Source: Arion vulgaris (Eukaryota; Mollusca; Gastropoda; Stylommatophora; Arionidae). Taken from it: a stretch of DNA of 64,000 bases. Positions 21,080-31,552 of this stretch are shown here, piece by piece (position 1 is the first letter of the stretch; each line of letters begins with the position of its first letter). The notes under the pieces were generated by a model, which was not told where the DNA came from, did no database searches, and saw only the letters and a program-made list of their open reading frames with translations. The stretch spans positions 25,714,313 through 25,778,312 of the forward strand of contig CM036759.1 in the NCBI GenBank assembly GCA_020796225.1, given 5' to 3'. The position numbers and the translations under genes were made by a program.

Positions 21080-21955
21080 TGTGGCAAGAGCCAACAAATT
21101 AAGATCTTTTAAAGTTCGGATAACAATATTAGAAAGTCTCAGAAAGACCAATGGCTAGGCTGAAACAAAGTCACAAAACAAAAACTCTCAGCAGATAGAA
21201 CGGTGTGACGTTTATTTAACTAAATTATATTCGGTTAAATATAATTTACTTACTTGATCAGAGGTCACAACAACTAGGGTTGAACACTCATAAGGGAAAG
21301 ATGAGAATTAATCAAGCAAATAACAACATGATCTCCCTGGGTGAAACCCCACTTCAAGAGGTAGAATCATACACATACTTGGGCAGCAACAAAGACAAAG
21401 AGGGAGGAACATATAGAGATGTCAGAATAATAATATAGTTGGCAAGAGGAGCTTTAATTTCCCTAGGAAGTTTGTGGAAGTCTAAATAAATCAAATCTAG
21501 AACCAAACTTATATTTAGCTCCAATGTTAAAGCAGCATTTCTGCTGTATGGGTCAGAAACATTAAGAACGACTAAAACAATAACAAACAAATTGCATATA
21601 TTCTTCTCCTGATGTCTGCGCAGAATAGAGGGACTGAGATGGTATGATAGAGTCACAAATGAGGTTCTTATGGAGAGACCAAGTCAGATCCCAGTGAACC
21701 AAGAGGTGAAGATAAGACGCTGATGCTGGATAGGACATTCCTTGAGAAAGCACGAGGAGACCATAACAAGGACCCTTTCCTGGAACACGTAGGAAAGTGA
21801 AAGAGAGGGAGGTCTAGAAATACACTGAGAAGAGATTTGGAGGCAGAGATTAAAGATATATGGAAGAGCTGGAGGGCTCTGAAAGAGATAGCTAAAGATA
21901 GGAAGATTTGGCATGAGTTGGTGGAGGGCCTATGCCCCAACAGAGGTTAAAATAC
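21080..21955 (+). mobile_element. RTE-like LINE 3' part
   Basis: Reads EVESYTYLGSNKDKEGGTYR, a stop, then ..SNVKAAFLLYGSETLRTTK, CLRRIEGLRWYDRVTNEVLM, CWIGHSLRKHEETI and ..LEAEIKDIWKSWRALKEIAK ending GLCPNRG. Several stops. Closely related in pattern to 25855-26250. It lies in RNF216-like intron 2. Confidence 0.8.
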
Positions 21956-22032
21956 AAAACGGATAACTTACTTGGAAGATATTATGGGTTCATCAACTTT
22001 AAAAATATATGCTATATATTTAATCAGTAATT

Positions 22033-22051
22033 TTTTGGTGTGTGTGTGTGT

Positions 22052-22092
<41 letters not shown>

Positions 22093-22095
22093 GGA
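22033..22095. repeat. (TG)n microsatellite
   Basis: TG dinucleotides with one GGG interruption, followed by a G-rich end. Confidence 0.95.
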
Positions 22096-22224
22096 GGAGA
22101 AGTTAATTTGCAATGGAAAATATGTTCATATTAAACAAATGGTAATTTAAATTAAATAATTTAGAATATATAAGTTTTAACTGCATCTGTTCTAAGCAGA
22201 ACTTTGGATTGTTTTTATTTTTAA

Positions 22225-22787
22225 ACTAAAAATTGATTCAAAATTACTCTAGATAATTCAGAGATAATATCTTATAAAACAAATCTGTAGGATACAAGAG
22301 TTTGTCCTTTTGTTGCTTAACCCTTTAAACCCATCAGTTCTATTATATGGATCTGAGATTTACAAACAAATTGTTGGTAATGTGCAATCAGCCTAAAGAA
22401 AATAGCAACCTGCTGCCTTGCAGGTTGGCTGGGGACAGTCAAAGGCTGACGGAGAGCGAACCCGGTAAACGCTGATTGAAATCGGACATGTCGCAGAAGG
22501 ACAAGCACTAGAGCTCCAATTGGTACTGAAGATTGTGATGTAAAACTAACGTTCTTGGCAAAGGTTGTTTATATATCACAATAAGAATGATATAAATGGC
22601 CAAAAAAGAACGATCGAGAGAGAAAACTAAAAATTGATTCAAAATTACTCTAGATAATTCAGAGATAATATCTTATAAAACAAATCTGTAGGATACAAGA
22701 GTTTGTCCTTTTGTTGCTTAACCCTTTAAACCCATCAGTTCTATTATCTGGATTTGAGATTTACAAACAAATTGTTGGTAATGTGCA
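22225..22787 (+). repeat. 163-bp direct repeats flanking a divergent SINE
   Basis: Segment 22225-22386 (AACTAAAAATTGATTC.. to ..GGTAATGTGCAA) recurs at 22625-22787 with only a few substitutions (for example ATATGGATCTG versus ATCTGGATTTG). Between them, 22387-22624 is a SINE-like unit with CGGACATGTCGCAGAAGGAC and an end resembling SINE A (ACGTTCTTGGCAAAGG.., AACGATCGAGAG). The layout is LTR-like in form, but I see no TG..CA ends. Confidence 0.75.
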
Positions 22788-22962
22788 AATTCAATAAAAA
22801 ACACATACAAAGATGCATGGGGAACACAACACCTCAAATAGAAAACTAGCTTGGTAACGTAAGATTACATCAAACAAGCATTTTGCCAATCCTTATATGA
22901 CATCTATATGGATCTACAGATTCAATGTTACATAAACATAATACATGTATTATAAGACTTAC

Positions 22963-23401
22963 CTAATGGTGTCCTCAACAGCAGTGCAGATATCTCTTGA
23001 TAAGCAGGGTACAAGTGACCCTTATGTTTTCCCAGTATTTTTTTCAAGTAACCATTTTTTAACATTAGAAATTCATTCTGCAGCAATATTTCACAATGCT
23101 GTTTGTAAATACTAGAAGGTTCTTTTGTAACATTTGCAAATGTTTGCACTGGCTCTGAAAACTTCTGTAAGAATTCTTTAGGTATCATTGTCAAATTTTT
23201 GCTTTATTTTTCTCTCCTTTTCTTTTTCCTTTTCCAGTAAATCCTGTAGTTTAGGATAGTCCCTCTTCTCAAACATTTCAGCTGCCAAGATATCAGTACA
23301 ATTTGGTGTATCTTTTATTTCATTCAGTTTTTCATAGAGATAATTTGGATCACAGTCAGGAAAGATGTTTCTCATCCTTTGCACATTGTGTCCAATAGTA
23401 T
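22963..23401 (-). CDS. RNF216: RNF216-like exon 2 (fourth CUE-like repeat; contains a 1-base frameshift)
   Basis: Acceptor TTTTCCAG at 23403-23402; donor G|GTAAGT at 22962. The first part encodes a fourth CUE-like repeat (IFPDCDPNYLYEKL) and a Lys/Glu-rich coiled stretch. That frame then meets TAA near 23180, while the frame continuing to the donor (KEFLQKF...NEFLMLKNGYLKK) is blocked upstream at about 23205. No GT..AG pair lies between, so one extra base (or two missing) near the A-runs at 23186-23206 is the simplest explanation. Removing one base restores phase through all later exons, which argues for an assembly or sequencing indel, or a very recent mutation. Confidence 0.85.
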
Positions 23402-23507
23402 CTGGAAAACAAATAAGCTGAATGTACACAACAGTGATTAATATAATAGACATAATGAAAACTGTTATAACACTAGCAGAAAGTACATATAATGTAATCA
23501 AGATATC

Positions 23508-23760
23508 TTCTTCTTCTTCTTTGCGTCGTTCTTTACGACCAATTTTAATCACTCTTTGTGATATGTTTGATCTTTGCCAAGAACGTGTATACGTTGCACA
23601 TTGGTTTAGTAGGCCCTAAACGCATAAGACTTCTACACGTTTAGGACACATGCATCAGATCTCAGTCAAACCTCCTTAGTCGCCTCCTACGACATGCGTG
23701 GCAGGTAACAGTGGTTCTATTCTTTACACCCCAAATTTGGGCCCGGTAACCACTCGGGTG
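23508..23760 (-). mobile_element. SINE family A, full length
   Basis: AATCAAGATATC at 23496-23507 and AATCATGATATC at 23761-23772 (11/12) flank a 253-bp minus copy. Inserted in RNF216-like intron 1, about 100 bp upstream of exon 2's acceptor. Confidence 0.93.
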
Positions 23761-23807
23761 AATCATGATATCTAATTCTCTTAAGTTTCAATTATTATAT
23801 TTATTAT

Positions 23808-24057
23808 GCCTGTGTGTTGTTGGGGCTCGAAGGGACCAAAGGATAGTAACACTGCGACCTACAAGGCATGTCGTAAGCGATGTAGGGCCTAGGAAGTTAC
23901 CCTAGTAAATAAAAAGCATTGCAGAAATTGGATGGGCTGGCCTACTTGTAGGCGCATAACTGGCACAACGTTTAATCACTCTTAGGCTTAGATCCCATAC
24001 AGATCACAAAAAGTGGTTTAACAAGTGGTCGATATGGAGCATTCGAAGAAGAAGAAA
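23808..24057 (+). mobile_element. SINE family C
   Basis: Starts GCCTGTGTGTTGTTGGGGCT, core ACCTACAAGGCATGTCGTAA, GAAATTGGATGGGCTGGCC, GGTGGTCGATATGGAGC-like end and GAAGAAGAAAG tail. Lies only 50 bp from the SINE A at 23508-23760, in opposite orientation. Confidence 0.87.
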
Positions 24058-24276
24058 GAGATCAATTTAAGTATATAAAATATTATGGTCACATAAAAAG
24101 GCAGTTAAAACTGATACTATAAGTATACATTTAAAACAAGTAACCAAGAGAAAGTATAACTCTATCTATAAATGTGAATGACATATCAAGAGGTGAATAA
24201 ATAATGGTCAGTACCCCCATGGTAACCACTGATTTTCAGTGTGAAGATTTGATTGCAAAATAACAACACAAATTAC

Positions 24277-25573
24277 CTCCAGTAACAACAGAACTAATAG
24301 TATCCTCTCTGTTATATTCAGTACCAATAGATTGACTTGGTTGGGTCTCTTCAAGACTAGAATTATCAACTTGCAACAATTCGTTGATCACACTTTCTAA
24401 TCTATTTGCCCTGTTAAAGTTAGCTTCCAGCAGGGCATAAATCTCATTCCTGTCCTTGTCAGGAAACATTTTAGCAATAATTCTCATGTCTCCAAGTAAA
24501 TGGTCATTTTCCAGTAATGGATCATTTGGAGCTATAGCTCTGTTTACTTCTGCAGAAGGTAAATCTGGCCATGCTGACGATTTACTGTCGTTGGTTGGAA
24601 TACCAGATGACAATAAATTTGCAATTACGTCTTGCACTCTGCTAGATGATGGAGGTAGATTTTCAAGAATTGTATAGATTTTATTAACGCTGACAGATGG
24701 TATGGCGTGGGCAATCTGCTGCACTTCTTCAAATATATCAACAGCAGATGATACACCTTCTGTAGTATCATCACATTGGTTAGTCAGTTCAAATGTGACA
24801 ATGTCAAGTCTGTTATTTTTATCTCTATGTTCTAGAAGCATCTTATAGATCTCATTAAAACCTTTATTTGGAACAATTTCTGCAACAATATTTGCATCTC
24901 TAACAACAGACACAATTTTGTTCAGTCCATTTCTCTCTGGAGAGGATGTTGCTTCTCTAGAGCTGATTGAAGCATTAAAAACTGTTTCTGATTCTAAACA
25001 ATGTGGTTCATCACATTTCACAATTTTGTTATATCCTGCTGCCAATGTGTCTTCATTGTTAACAGTGGAACAATGTTGTTTATGAGTTCTTGAATCTTTA
25101 TCATACATAGAACTTTCTAGTGTTTGCCCTTCTTCACTGCACCTTTTTATCAGTCTGTTTTCACTGTTTGGACTAGAATCATTTTCTTGATGAATTTTGT
25201 AATCTATGACTTCTGCAGCACAACTTAGTCCATTAAACTTTACTGTTCTGATGTTTTTATCTGTAGGTAAACTATGATCATGGTTGTTGTTATATTCTAA
25301 ACTAACATCAAATTCATCATTTGAAATCAAATGTGGTTCATTAATTGAAGTGTCCTCAAATGTTTCAGCCCCACTGGAAATTTGTAAGACAGATGAGTTT
25401 TCCGTTGTGGATGAAATTTCTAATACAGACGAGTTTTCGCTAGGTGAAGGTGCACATAATCTTGGATGCTTTACATATGAAATGTCTGAGTCCACCGGCT
25501 CATCTATTTTTCGTTTGCAGGTAAGTTCTAGCCAGTTGTCAGGCACTGTAAGTTCATCAAATGATTCATCCAT
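24277..25573 (-). CDS. RNF216: RNF216-like exon 1 (start codon, N-terminus with three CUE-like repeats)
   Basis: Opens with ATG at 25573, the first methionine of an open frame that is acidic and serine-rich at once. Two bases upstream sits CAAG|GA, a possible acceptor, so a 5'-UTR exon probably lies further up. Residues 46-67 carry a short duplicated ENSSVL-x-ISS motif. Three degenerate repeats follow, each with a hydrophobic-Pro turn, an I-Y-x-L-L helix and a closing V-I-x-E/N-L-L helix, the spacing expected of CUE ubiquitin-binding folds. The exon ends GGAG|GTAATT with one base carried over, which pairs with exon 2 to give Asp. CUE identity is inferred from pattern only. Confidence 0.9.
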
Positions 25574-25689
25574 TCCTTGAAATAGAATAATTCAAGATGT
25601 TAATAATTATTCAGATAGTGTTTATTTGTACACAGTTATCATCCATCACACTTAACCTGTTTTCTAACATGGTCTAATATACATATATT

Positions 25690-25764
25690 TCTCTTGTACT
25701 GTTATAGGTTACATAGGGCCAGCAAGTAATTTCTCAAACAGAACAAACTTGCTTCTCGAACTAT
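25690..25764 (-). mobile_element. Short LINE 3' end fragment
   Basis: TACATAGGGCC-AGCAAGTAATTTCTC matches the 3' end of the LINE at 765-1098. Only tens of bases remain, just upstream of the RNF216-like start codon. Confidence 0.5.
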
Positions 25765-25849
25765 CGCCTGTGTGTTGCCGGGCTCATGGGGGAAACAAAG
25801 AATATGAACACTGCGACCTACAAGGTATGACGTAAGAGGCGATGTACTG
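25765..25849 (+). mobile_element. SINE family C, head only
   Basis: CGCCTGTGTGTTGCCGGGCT to GACGTAAGAGGCGATGTA, then abrupt change into LINE sequence at 25850. Only the shared head domain is present. Confidence 0.75.
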
Positions 25850-26560
25850 AAACATGGAGGACAAAAAAAGAAACCATCAGAAAACTACAGATCTTCATAA
25901 ATGGATGTTTATGTAGAATGGAGGGACTGAGAAGGTATAATAAGATTACGAACAAGGAACTCAGAGAAAGAACGAGGAAGATACCAGTGGAGAAAGAGCT
26001 AAGGAAGAGACGCTAGCGATGGATAGGACACATATTGAGACCGACCGGAAGCATTGCAAGACAGGCACTGTTTTGGAAGCCGCAGGGAAAGAGGAGTAGG
26101 GGAAGGCCTAGACATACCCGTAGAAGAAAGCTGGAGGCTGATATTAAAAGGATATGTAAAACATGGCAAGAATTTGAAGGGATTGCAGGAGAGAGTCAGA
26201 GCGGACAAAGTTTGTTGAAGACCTGTGCTCCACTGGGAGCTGAAAGGTGAAGAAGAACAGAAAAGGAAAGATCTAAACTAAACTATCATATTTCATACAA
26301 CCTTCATACAGGAAATTCTCAGAATATGTGAGCCAAACAAAATCAGTGGCCAAGAACTGCTTAACAAACTGGTACAAGAAGAAGAAAAGGCACAGTGATA
26401 AGTCAGACACTGATTATGCCATTCCCTCAGAAGTGATCCAGAAACCATCATAAGTACTGACAAGCAGTGAATTCTCAAAATAAGATGACAAGGTGGAAAG
26501 TGAAAGAGAGGCAGATCAATGGTCAAAGACAAACTAACAAAGAACAGTTGTTGCAGAGCA
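25850..26560 (+). mobile_element. RTE-like LINE 3' end, possibly two overlapping fragments
   Basis: 25855-26250 reads LQIFINGCLCRMEGLRRYNK, RWIGHILRPTGSIARQ, GKRSRGRPRHTRRRKLEADI and ends with a stop after CAPLGAER. 26290-26560 is a second, more decayed tail (KMTRWKVKERQINGQRQTNK). Both are dead and lie upstream of the RNF216-like start, where its promoter would be expected. Confidence 0.7.
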
Positions 26561-26569
26561 GGGACAGTG

Positions 26570-27550
26570 TGTCACAGGTGTTAGTTACTAAACTCAACTG
26601 TGAACGTGGTTCCAACTTCCGACTTAAACTTTTGCTAGGGACGCCTTGTCAATATTACTCATGGATGGCCATGAACGGAAAGGTGGACAGATTTTGTTGT
26701 TGCTCTATAAGATTTAAGATGCAACAATTTGAACAATGCCGCATGCGTTTCAGCTACTGACTGCTTTGTTGTCACTTGGTCATATTGATTATTGGTTACT
26801 ATTGAATCAAAGTCACCAACAAAGCATTCATTCTACTAATAGTGAAATTTACTAATAGCACTCTTCTCAGCCCCCAACCCTTTCAGGAGAATAAGATAGC
26901 CCGCAGTTGTGGATAAAAAAAAGCACACAAATTCAAATATATGACAGTTCAGCAGTAGTGACACAGATAGTTTTACACATATCATAATATAATGACAAAG
27001 CTAACAAGTAAAAGCAGTTTTATACTGGTGTTGAGTTAGTGTCGTCACGCGTTAGTAGTGTAACTGCTCGCACTACTAACCATACACATTTTCTACTCAA
27101 CTGGTAAGTGTAAACGACAGTAAATTTTGAGTAAAGGTAAACAAATAACTGGAATAACAGCACATTTAAACACACGCTCACTCTAGTCTTTCACTACTAC
27201 TTTCAGTCAGTGCAGATTGTTCCTTTTGCTCTGTACACACACGTTTACACAAATAATCCGCAAATACTAAAACTTTCACCCAATTAACAATAACATAATA
27301 GGATTCAAATTTACACACTTGAAATGTTGTTAGTTAGTCCATCGGTATTTGACAGGTTTCACAGGATGTACATAAAATCAGGGATTCTAAAGTTGATAAA
27401 ATATTAAAATATGTGTTTCGGAAAAAAAACATAATGACAAATAAGTCAAATAGACATCAAAAAATTAATTTCATTTATTCATGGTATATTTTTGCTAAAT
27501 TTTTAATTATTTATTCAAATAAATAATATTAGAGTATGCTACTAAACAAT
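26570..27550. other. Intergenic stretch upstream of the RNF216-like gene
   Basis: No repeat recognised. 27049-27082 holds an inverted pair GTTAGTAGTG / CACTACTAAC around CTGCTCG. This is the only repeat-free block near the gene start and may contain a 5'-UTR exon or promoter, but no motif proves it. Confidence 0.4.
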
Positions 27551-27555
27551 AACAA

Positions 27556-28010
27556 TCATTCTAATTTAGAAAAACTTTGATTTGACATGACATTGCTTAA
27601 CTTGAAATAAAGTGCAATTATTTTTAATGTGCTCAACACATTTCCGCATTTCGCCATCAACCAGGGTTGCCAATTTCGCTTTTTAAAAGCCAGATTCAAG
27701 ATATTTGGCTCTTTTTGAAAGTGGTTGGCTTTAAAAAAGTATTTGCTTTTGGCTGATTTTGACTTTTTCATTTGTAATTTTTGTTCTCTAAAATGTAATA
27801 ATTCTAAAAATTGAAATATACAAATTGTTTTGTTTCCTACTAAATACATAGGGAATGACCATCCACTCTGGTCGTTACAATGAAAGTGAAACCATAATAA
27901 GTTTGTTTTCCACATCAAACATAGTCCGAATTTTTTCATTTGCCATCGACTTCCCGCACAGGTCGTTCCCATGCAAAGTTTGAAAAATTTTCTGCACTAA
28001 AGTTTCTACA
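27556..28010 (-). pseudogene. Unrecognised coding relic, possibly transposon-derived
   Basis: Minus strand holds broken frames with protein-like patches (ETLVQKIFQTLHGNDLCGKS; LVDGEMRKCVEHIKNNCTLF) separated by stops and frameshifts. I do not recognise the family. It ends exactly where the LINE fragment begins at 28011. Confidence 0.35.
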
Positions 28011-28012
28011 GT

Positions 28013-28900
28013 CTTTGACCCTCCAAAACGGACGATCAGAGACATAAACAAACAGATCAGAAGATTCGTCTTCGGAAACACAATATACAGCACGCAACAC
28101 TCATACAAGACAAGAGACAAGGAGGCATTGCACTACAAGACATACAGACAAAAATAAAAGCACTCAGAATAAACCATATAAGCCACATCATCAAACACCC
28201 AGAACATCACACGCTAGCGCACTACTACATAGGACTCAGATTAACCAAACTGGTCCCACTGAAAAACTCAGTGCCACACTACTTTGGATCACTACCCACA
28301 TTCTACAAAACATGCATTCAAGCCATACAAGGAAACGAAAAACTGATACATCAGACAACAACAAAAATATATAAACATTTAGTTAAGCTTCAAGCTCCAC
28401 CTTTACACCTCAGAATCAAAAGAGGTTATAACTATTTCATAACAGACCACACCAACACTTTCGTAAACTTACACAACCCAAACATTCCAATCAAAGCCCG
28501 AGAGGTAACTTTCAGACTAATATACAACATGACACCTACAAGAGAACGGGTAGCAAACAGACCCAGACAAGTAACAAAATGCCAGCTATGCAGAACAAAC
28601 ATACAAGAAACGGAAGAGCACATATTCTTTCAATGCATCACAGTCAGACCAACCACAGAATCACTTTGAAACATAATCAAAACACACACAAATAAAAAGA
28701 TAGATATATACAGAGCCATCATGCTAAACACACTTCCCAAAACAACTCCAGACATACATACAAAATTACTTATACTGCTTGCAGAATACAGGTACCTCAT
28801 ATGGACCTGCAGGAATGCAGCAAAATTTTACATCAAAACATACAATGCTCATCTATTCCAACAAATATTCCTTCAGAAAGCCGCATCCATAATATGATGT
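28013..28900 (+). mobile_element. L1/Tx1-like LINE, 3' fragment
   Basis: Nearly continuous frame homologous to the 3' third of the LINE at 33345-37826 (NSVPHYFGSLPTFYKTCIQA and CQLCRTNIQETEEHIFFQC are shared). Here the CQLC..C zinc-like end is intact, while in the larger copy it is frameshifted. Confidence 0.85.
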
Positions 28901-29149
28901 ATGTATGGAAATGAAACTTATTGTTGAAAGCTCTTTAATTGGAAACATCACTGTTAAATTGCACATGTCCTTATTGCTATAATGTATTTCAAACATCACT
29001 GTCAAATTGCAATTTTCCTTGAAATGTATGTTGAAATGTATTATGGAGAAAAAAAACAAAAAAACCGCACAATTTCTCAAAAAAGAAGAAAAGAAAGAGA
29101 AAAAAAAATAATGCTGCTATTTAATCGGACATATGTTCTGTACCATAAC

Positions 29150-29475
29150 ATACATGCCTCTATTATGTTGAAATGTATGTTGAAATGTATGTTTAGATGC
29201 ATGTTGACACATGTTCAGTACCATAACATACATGCCTTTATTATGTTGAAATGTATGTTGAAATGTATATTACGATGTATATTGAGATGTATGTTAAAAT
29301 GTATGTTGAGATGTATATTAAGATGTATATTGAGATGTATGTTGAAATGTATGTTGAGATGTATATTAAGATGTATATTGGGATGTATGTTGAAATGTAT
29401 ATTGAGATGTATGTTGAAATGTATGTTGAAATGTATGTTAATATGTATGTTAAAATGTATGGTGAAATGCCTTGC
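29150..29475. repeat. 12-bp minisatellite (TTGAAATGTATG)
   Basis: About 25 copies of a 12-bp unit with A/G and T/C variants. All six frames stay open across it, giving Met-Tyr-Val-Glu type repeats that are not genes. Confidence 0.97.
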
Positions 29476-29725
29476 ATCCAAATCCAATATAGAATAAAAT
29501 CCCTTGTATACACATCCAAGGTATGGTGAAAGTGTCATATTGTGACATATTCGCACCAGCACAAGTCCAAACGTCAGGTGGTAAAACAGAACAAAGGATC
29601 TGGTAATATTGTTTCTTCTCTTCCCTTTCCCTCCTTAAACAAAATAAGGATCGAGTCGTGTAGAGACTAGTCTACGTCTCAAGCCGAGGGACAAAAGAAC
29701 AGATGACACGGTATTTTTAGTCATG

Positions 29726-29953
29726 CCGGACTTGTTGTCTCTGGCCGCCGAACTCAGATGGGAAGTGCCACCAAGAGCATGTCCGGACTTGTTGTCTCTG
29801 GCCGCCGAACTCAGATGGGAAGTGCCACCAAGAGCATGTCCGGACTTGTTGTCTCTGGCCGCCGAACTCAGATGGGAAGTGCCACCAAGAGCATGTCCGG
29901 ACTTGTTGTCTCTGGCCGCCGAACTCAGATGGGAAGTGCCACCAAGAGCATGC
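29726..29953. repeat. Perfect 57-bp tandem repeat, four copies
   Basis: Four copies starting at 29726, 29783, 29840 and 29897 with no internal variation except at the last edge. 57 bp is a multiple of three and GC-rich compared with its surroundings, so both strands carry open frames (PDLLSLAAELRWEVPPRAC per unit). Lack of divergence implies very recent expansion. Confidence 0.97.
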
Positions 29954-30029
29954 CCGTGGGAAAGCAATTTTGAAAATGCAAATGTCATACTTTGTATAAT
30001 AATTTCCTGTATTTTCTTTAAAACGTATT

Positions 30030-30200
30030 TTTAAATGTATGTATCAATATATCATATTTTAAATGTATGTATCATATTTTAAATGTATGTATCAATATAT
30101 CATATTTTAAATGTATATATCATATTTTAAATGTATGTATCAATATATCATATTTTAAATGTATATATCATATTTTAAATGTATGTATCAATGTATCTAT
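30030..30200. repeat. AT-rich tandem repeat (ATTTTAAATGTATGTATCA)
   Basis: Alternating units of about 28 and 48 bp built from ATATCATATTTTAAATGTAT and ATGTATCA. Confidence 0.9.
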
Positions 30201-30204
30201 CATA

Positions 30205-30370
30205 TTTATCATCATCATCACTTTCATTAGATAATCACCATAAAGCCCAGCATCTCATTTTCATCTCACGGGCACGTCACTTCAGTCCACAAAAATTTGT
30301 CAAACATGAAATTGCTGATATTGTTATGTACAAAATGGAAATAAACACTTTAAAAAAAAAAATAAAAATA
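30205..30370 (+). mobile_element. Poly(A)-tailed repeat with AATAAA signal
   Basis: Contains CACGGGCACGTCACTTCAGT-type sequence, ends GGAAATAAACACTTT followed by an A-rich tract. A reverse-oriented homologue is at 31843-31985. A polyadenylation signal just before an A tail suggests a retroposed transcript end. Confidence 0.6.
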
Positions 30371-30469
30371 AAAAATAAAGATTTCCGTGCAGAGGAGCAA
30401 TATAATGAGTCTAAAGACTATTTTTCAAACCCTCTCTTGGGGTATTATTATCAAAGAAAGATTGGACAT

Positions 30470-30835
30470 TTATCTATCTATACAGAGAGTAATAGACTTG
30501 GAGGGCAACATGCAAACCGAGACACCACAAATAACCAAAGCCCTAAACACAGAAGGGAACACAGCAGCACACACAAGACGACTTCATGAAATACACAAAG
30601 AAATTGTCTCAACCTGACAAACTAGAAACTGACACTAAACGACATAATGCAAAAGAACAAATCACCAGGTCCAGACGGACTCACAGTAGAATTCTGTCAG
30701 TACTTCTTTCCTATCTTAGGTCCTCTCCTACTGAGAGTATTATACACTGACTCCTTTAAAGAGAAGGAACTACCTCTCCGCCTTAATCTATCATATCTCT
30801 CATTCTTAAAGACAACTCTGACATAAATATAAGAA
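30470..30835 (+). mobile_element. L1/Tx1-like LINE, fragment before and into the RT domain
   Basis: Frames read VIDLEGNMQTETPQITKA and, after frameshifts, NKSPGPDGLTVEFCQYF and FKEKELPLRLNLSY. These correspond to about 35600-35280 of the larger LINE. Dead fragment. Confidence 0.75.
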
Positions 30836-31138
30836 CGATTGGGTACACTTAAGGTAGAATATCCCCAACATATGGGTGATTAATAAAGAAAAATGACACT
30901 TTTAGATAAATTCATTTTGGAGACTACTTTACATAGTTGTTGCATAATAGCATAACTTTCTATCGTGAACTGCCTATAATTAAGAAAGAACTTATCACAA
31001 CTCTGATATGTTTCACTATTTATTTTTAGTTTGAAATGACAGTGCAATAAGATTTTACAATAAATATGAATAGCGAACGAACAGGTTCGATGTCATCAAT
31101 TGATGCCGTCTACTAAGGTTGATGAGAATTTTACACTG

Positions 31139-31262
31139 GACGGGAAATTGCATACACCACACATATAACTACTAAAACTTATCTAATACGTCACAACGAA
31201 GAGTTGCAGAGAAATGGCGAAATATTCACAAAATAGATGTGTGGTGTATGTAATTTCCCGTC
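31139..31262. mobile_element. Hairpin MITE, 26-bp terminal inverted repeats
   Basis: GACGGGAAATTGCATACACC at 31139 and its reverse complement ending GTAATTTCCCGTC at 31262 match at 25 of 26 positions, around a 72-bp loop. No coding. The flanking duplication is not clear. Confidence 0.75.
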
Positions 31263-31279
31263 ACTATTGTTTTAGTATA

Positions 31280-31450
31280 TAATATCATTCCCAGATTTTC
31301 ATTAGAAACGTTTGTATGTAGTCGTCCAGAAGTTTTTTTTTTTAATTTGTCACTCCTGTTTTTCGTTTGCTTGATAAAAGCCTTGTTGGTCGAAACGTTG
31401 CTGTATTTTGTCATTGTTTTTGTAAAATAACGATTTATCAATACGAAACT
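31280..31450 (+). mobile_element. Dispersed element with hammerhead-like motif
   Basis: Contains TTGATAAAAGCCTTGTTGG and TCGAAACGTTGCTGTATTTT (31371-31410), also present in reverse at 53553-53584 and 57033-57066, with about 100 bp of further shared sequence (CACTCCTGTTTTTCGTTTGC). Confidence 0.65.
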
Positions 31451-31552
31451 TATCACAGACTCGGTGGAACCTAGCTAATAATGTTATAAAATAACTAAAA
31501 TAGCGTTGACGTTATGGAATGTGATATTTACCATTCGTACATTATAATTATT

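Larger units (their letters stand above)
4332..25573 (-). other. RNF216: RNF216/Triad3-like RBR E3 ubiquitin ligase gene, nine coding exons
   Basis: Whole gene span; coding exons are listed separately. RNF216-family proteins are RING-between-RING ligases that pass ubiquitin from an E2 to a catalytic cysteine in RING2 and then to substrate, acting mainly in the cytosol. Assembled 5' to 3' the protein has a disordered acidic/serine-rich N-terminus, three CUE-like repeats in exon 1 (about residues 224-265, 282-322, 360-402) and a fourth in exon 2, a helical region, RING1 (about 644-690), IBR (about 725-790), RING2 (about 805-834), and a linker ending in an Asp/Tyr-rich acidic tail. Total length is about 945 residues if one extra base in exon 2 is discounted. 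All other junctions have GT/AG boundaries and compatible phases. The RBR assignment is secure. Orthology to RNF216 rather than another RBR rests on the FYHELW and PCLTG..C motifs and on the RING2 pattern. Transcript-level 5' and 3' ends are not visible. Confidence 0.9.

Noticed and set aside
29150..29520. Met-Tyr-Val-Glu repeat proteins on both strands
   Set aside because: A 12-bp tandem repeat gives open frames in every phase; no start context, splice sites or homology.
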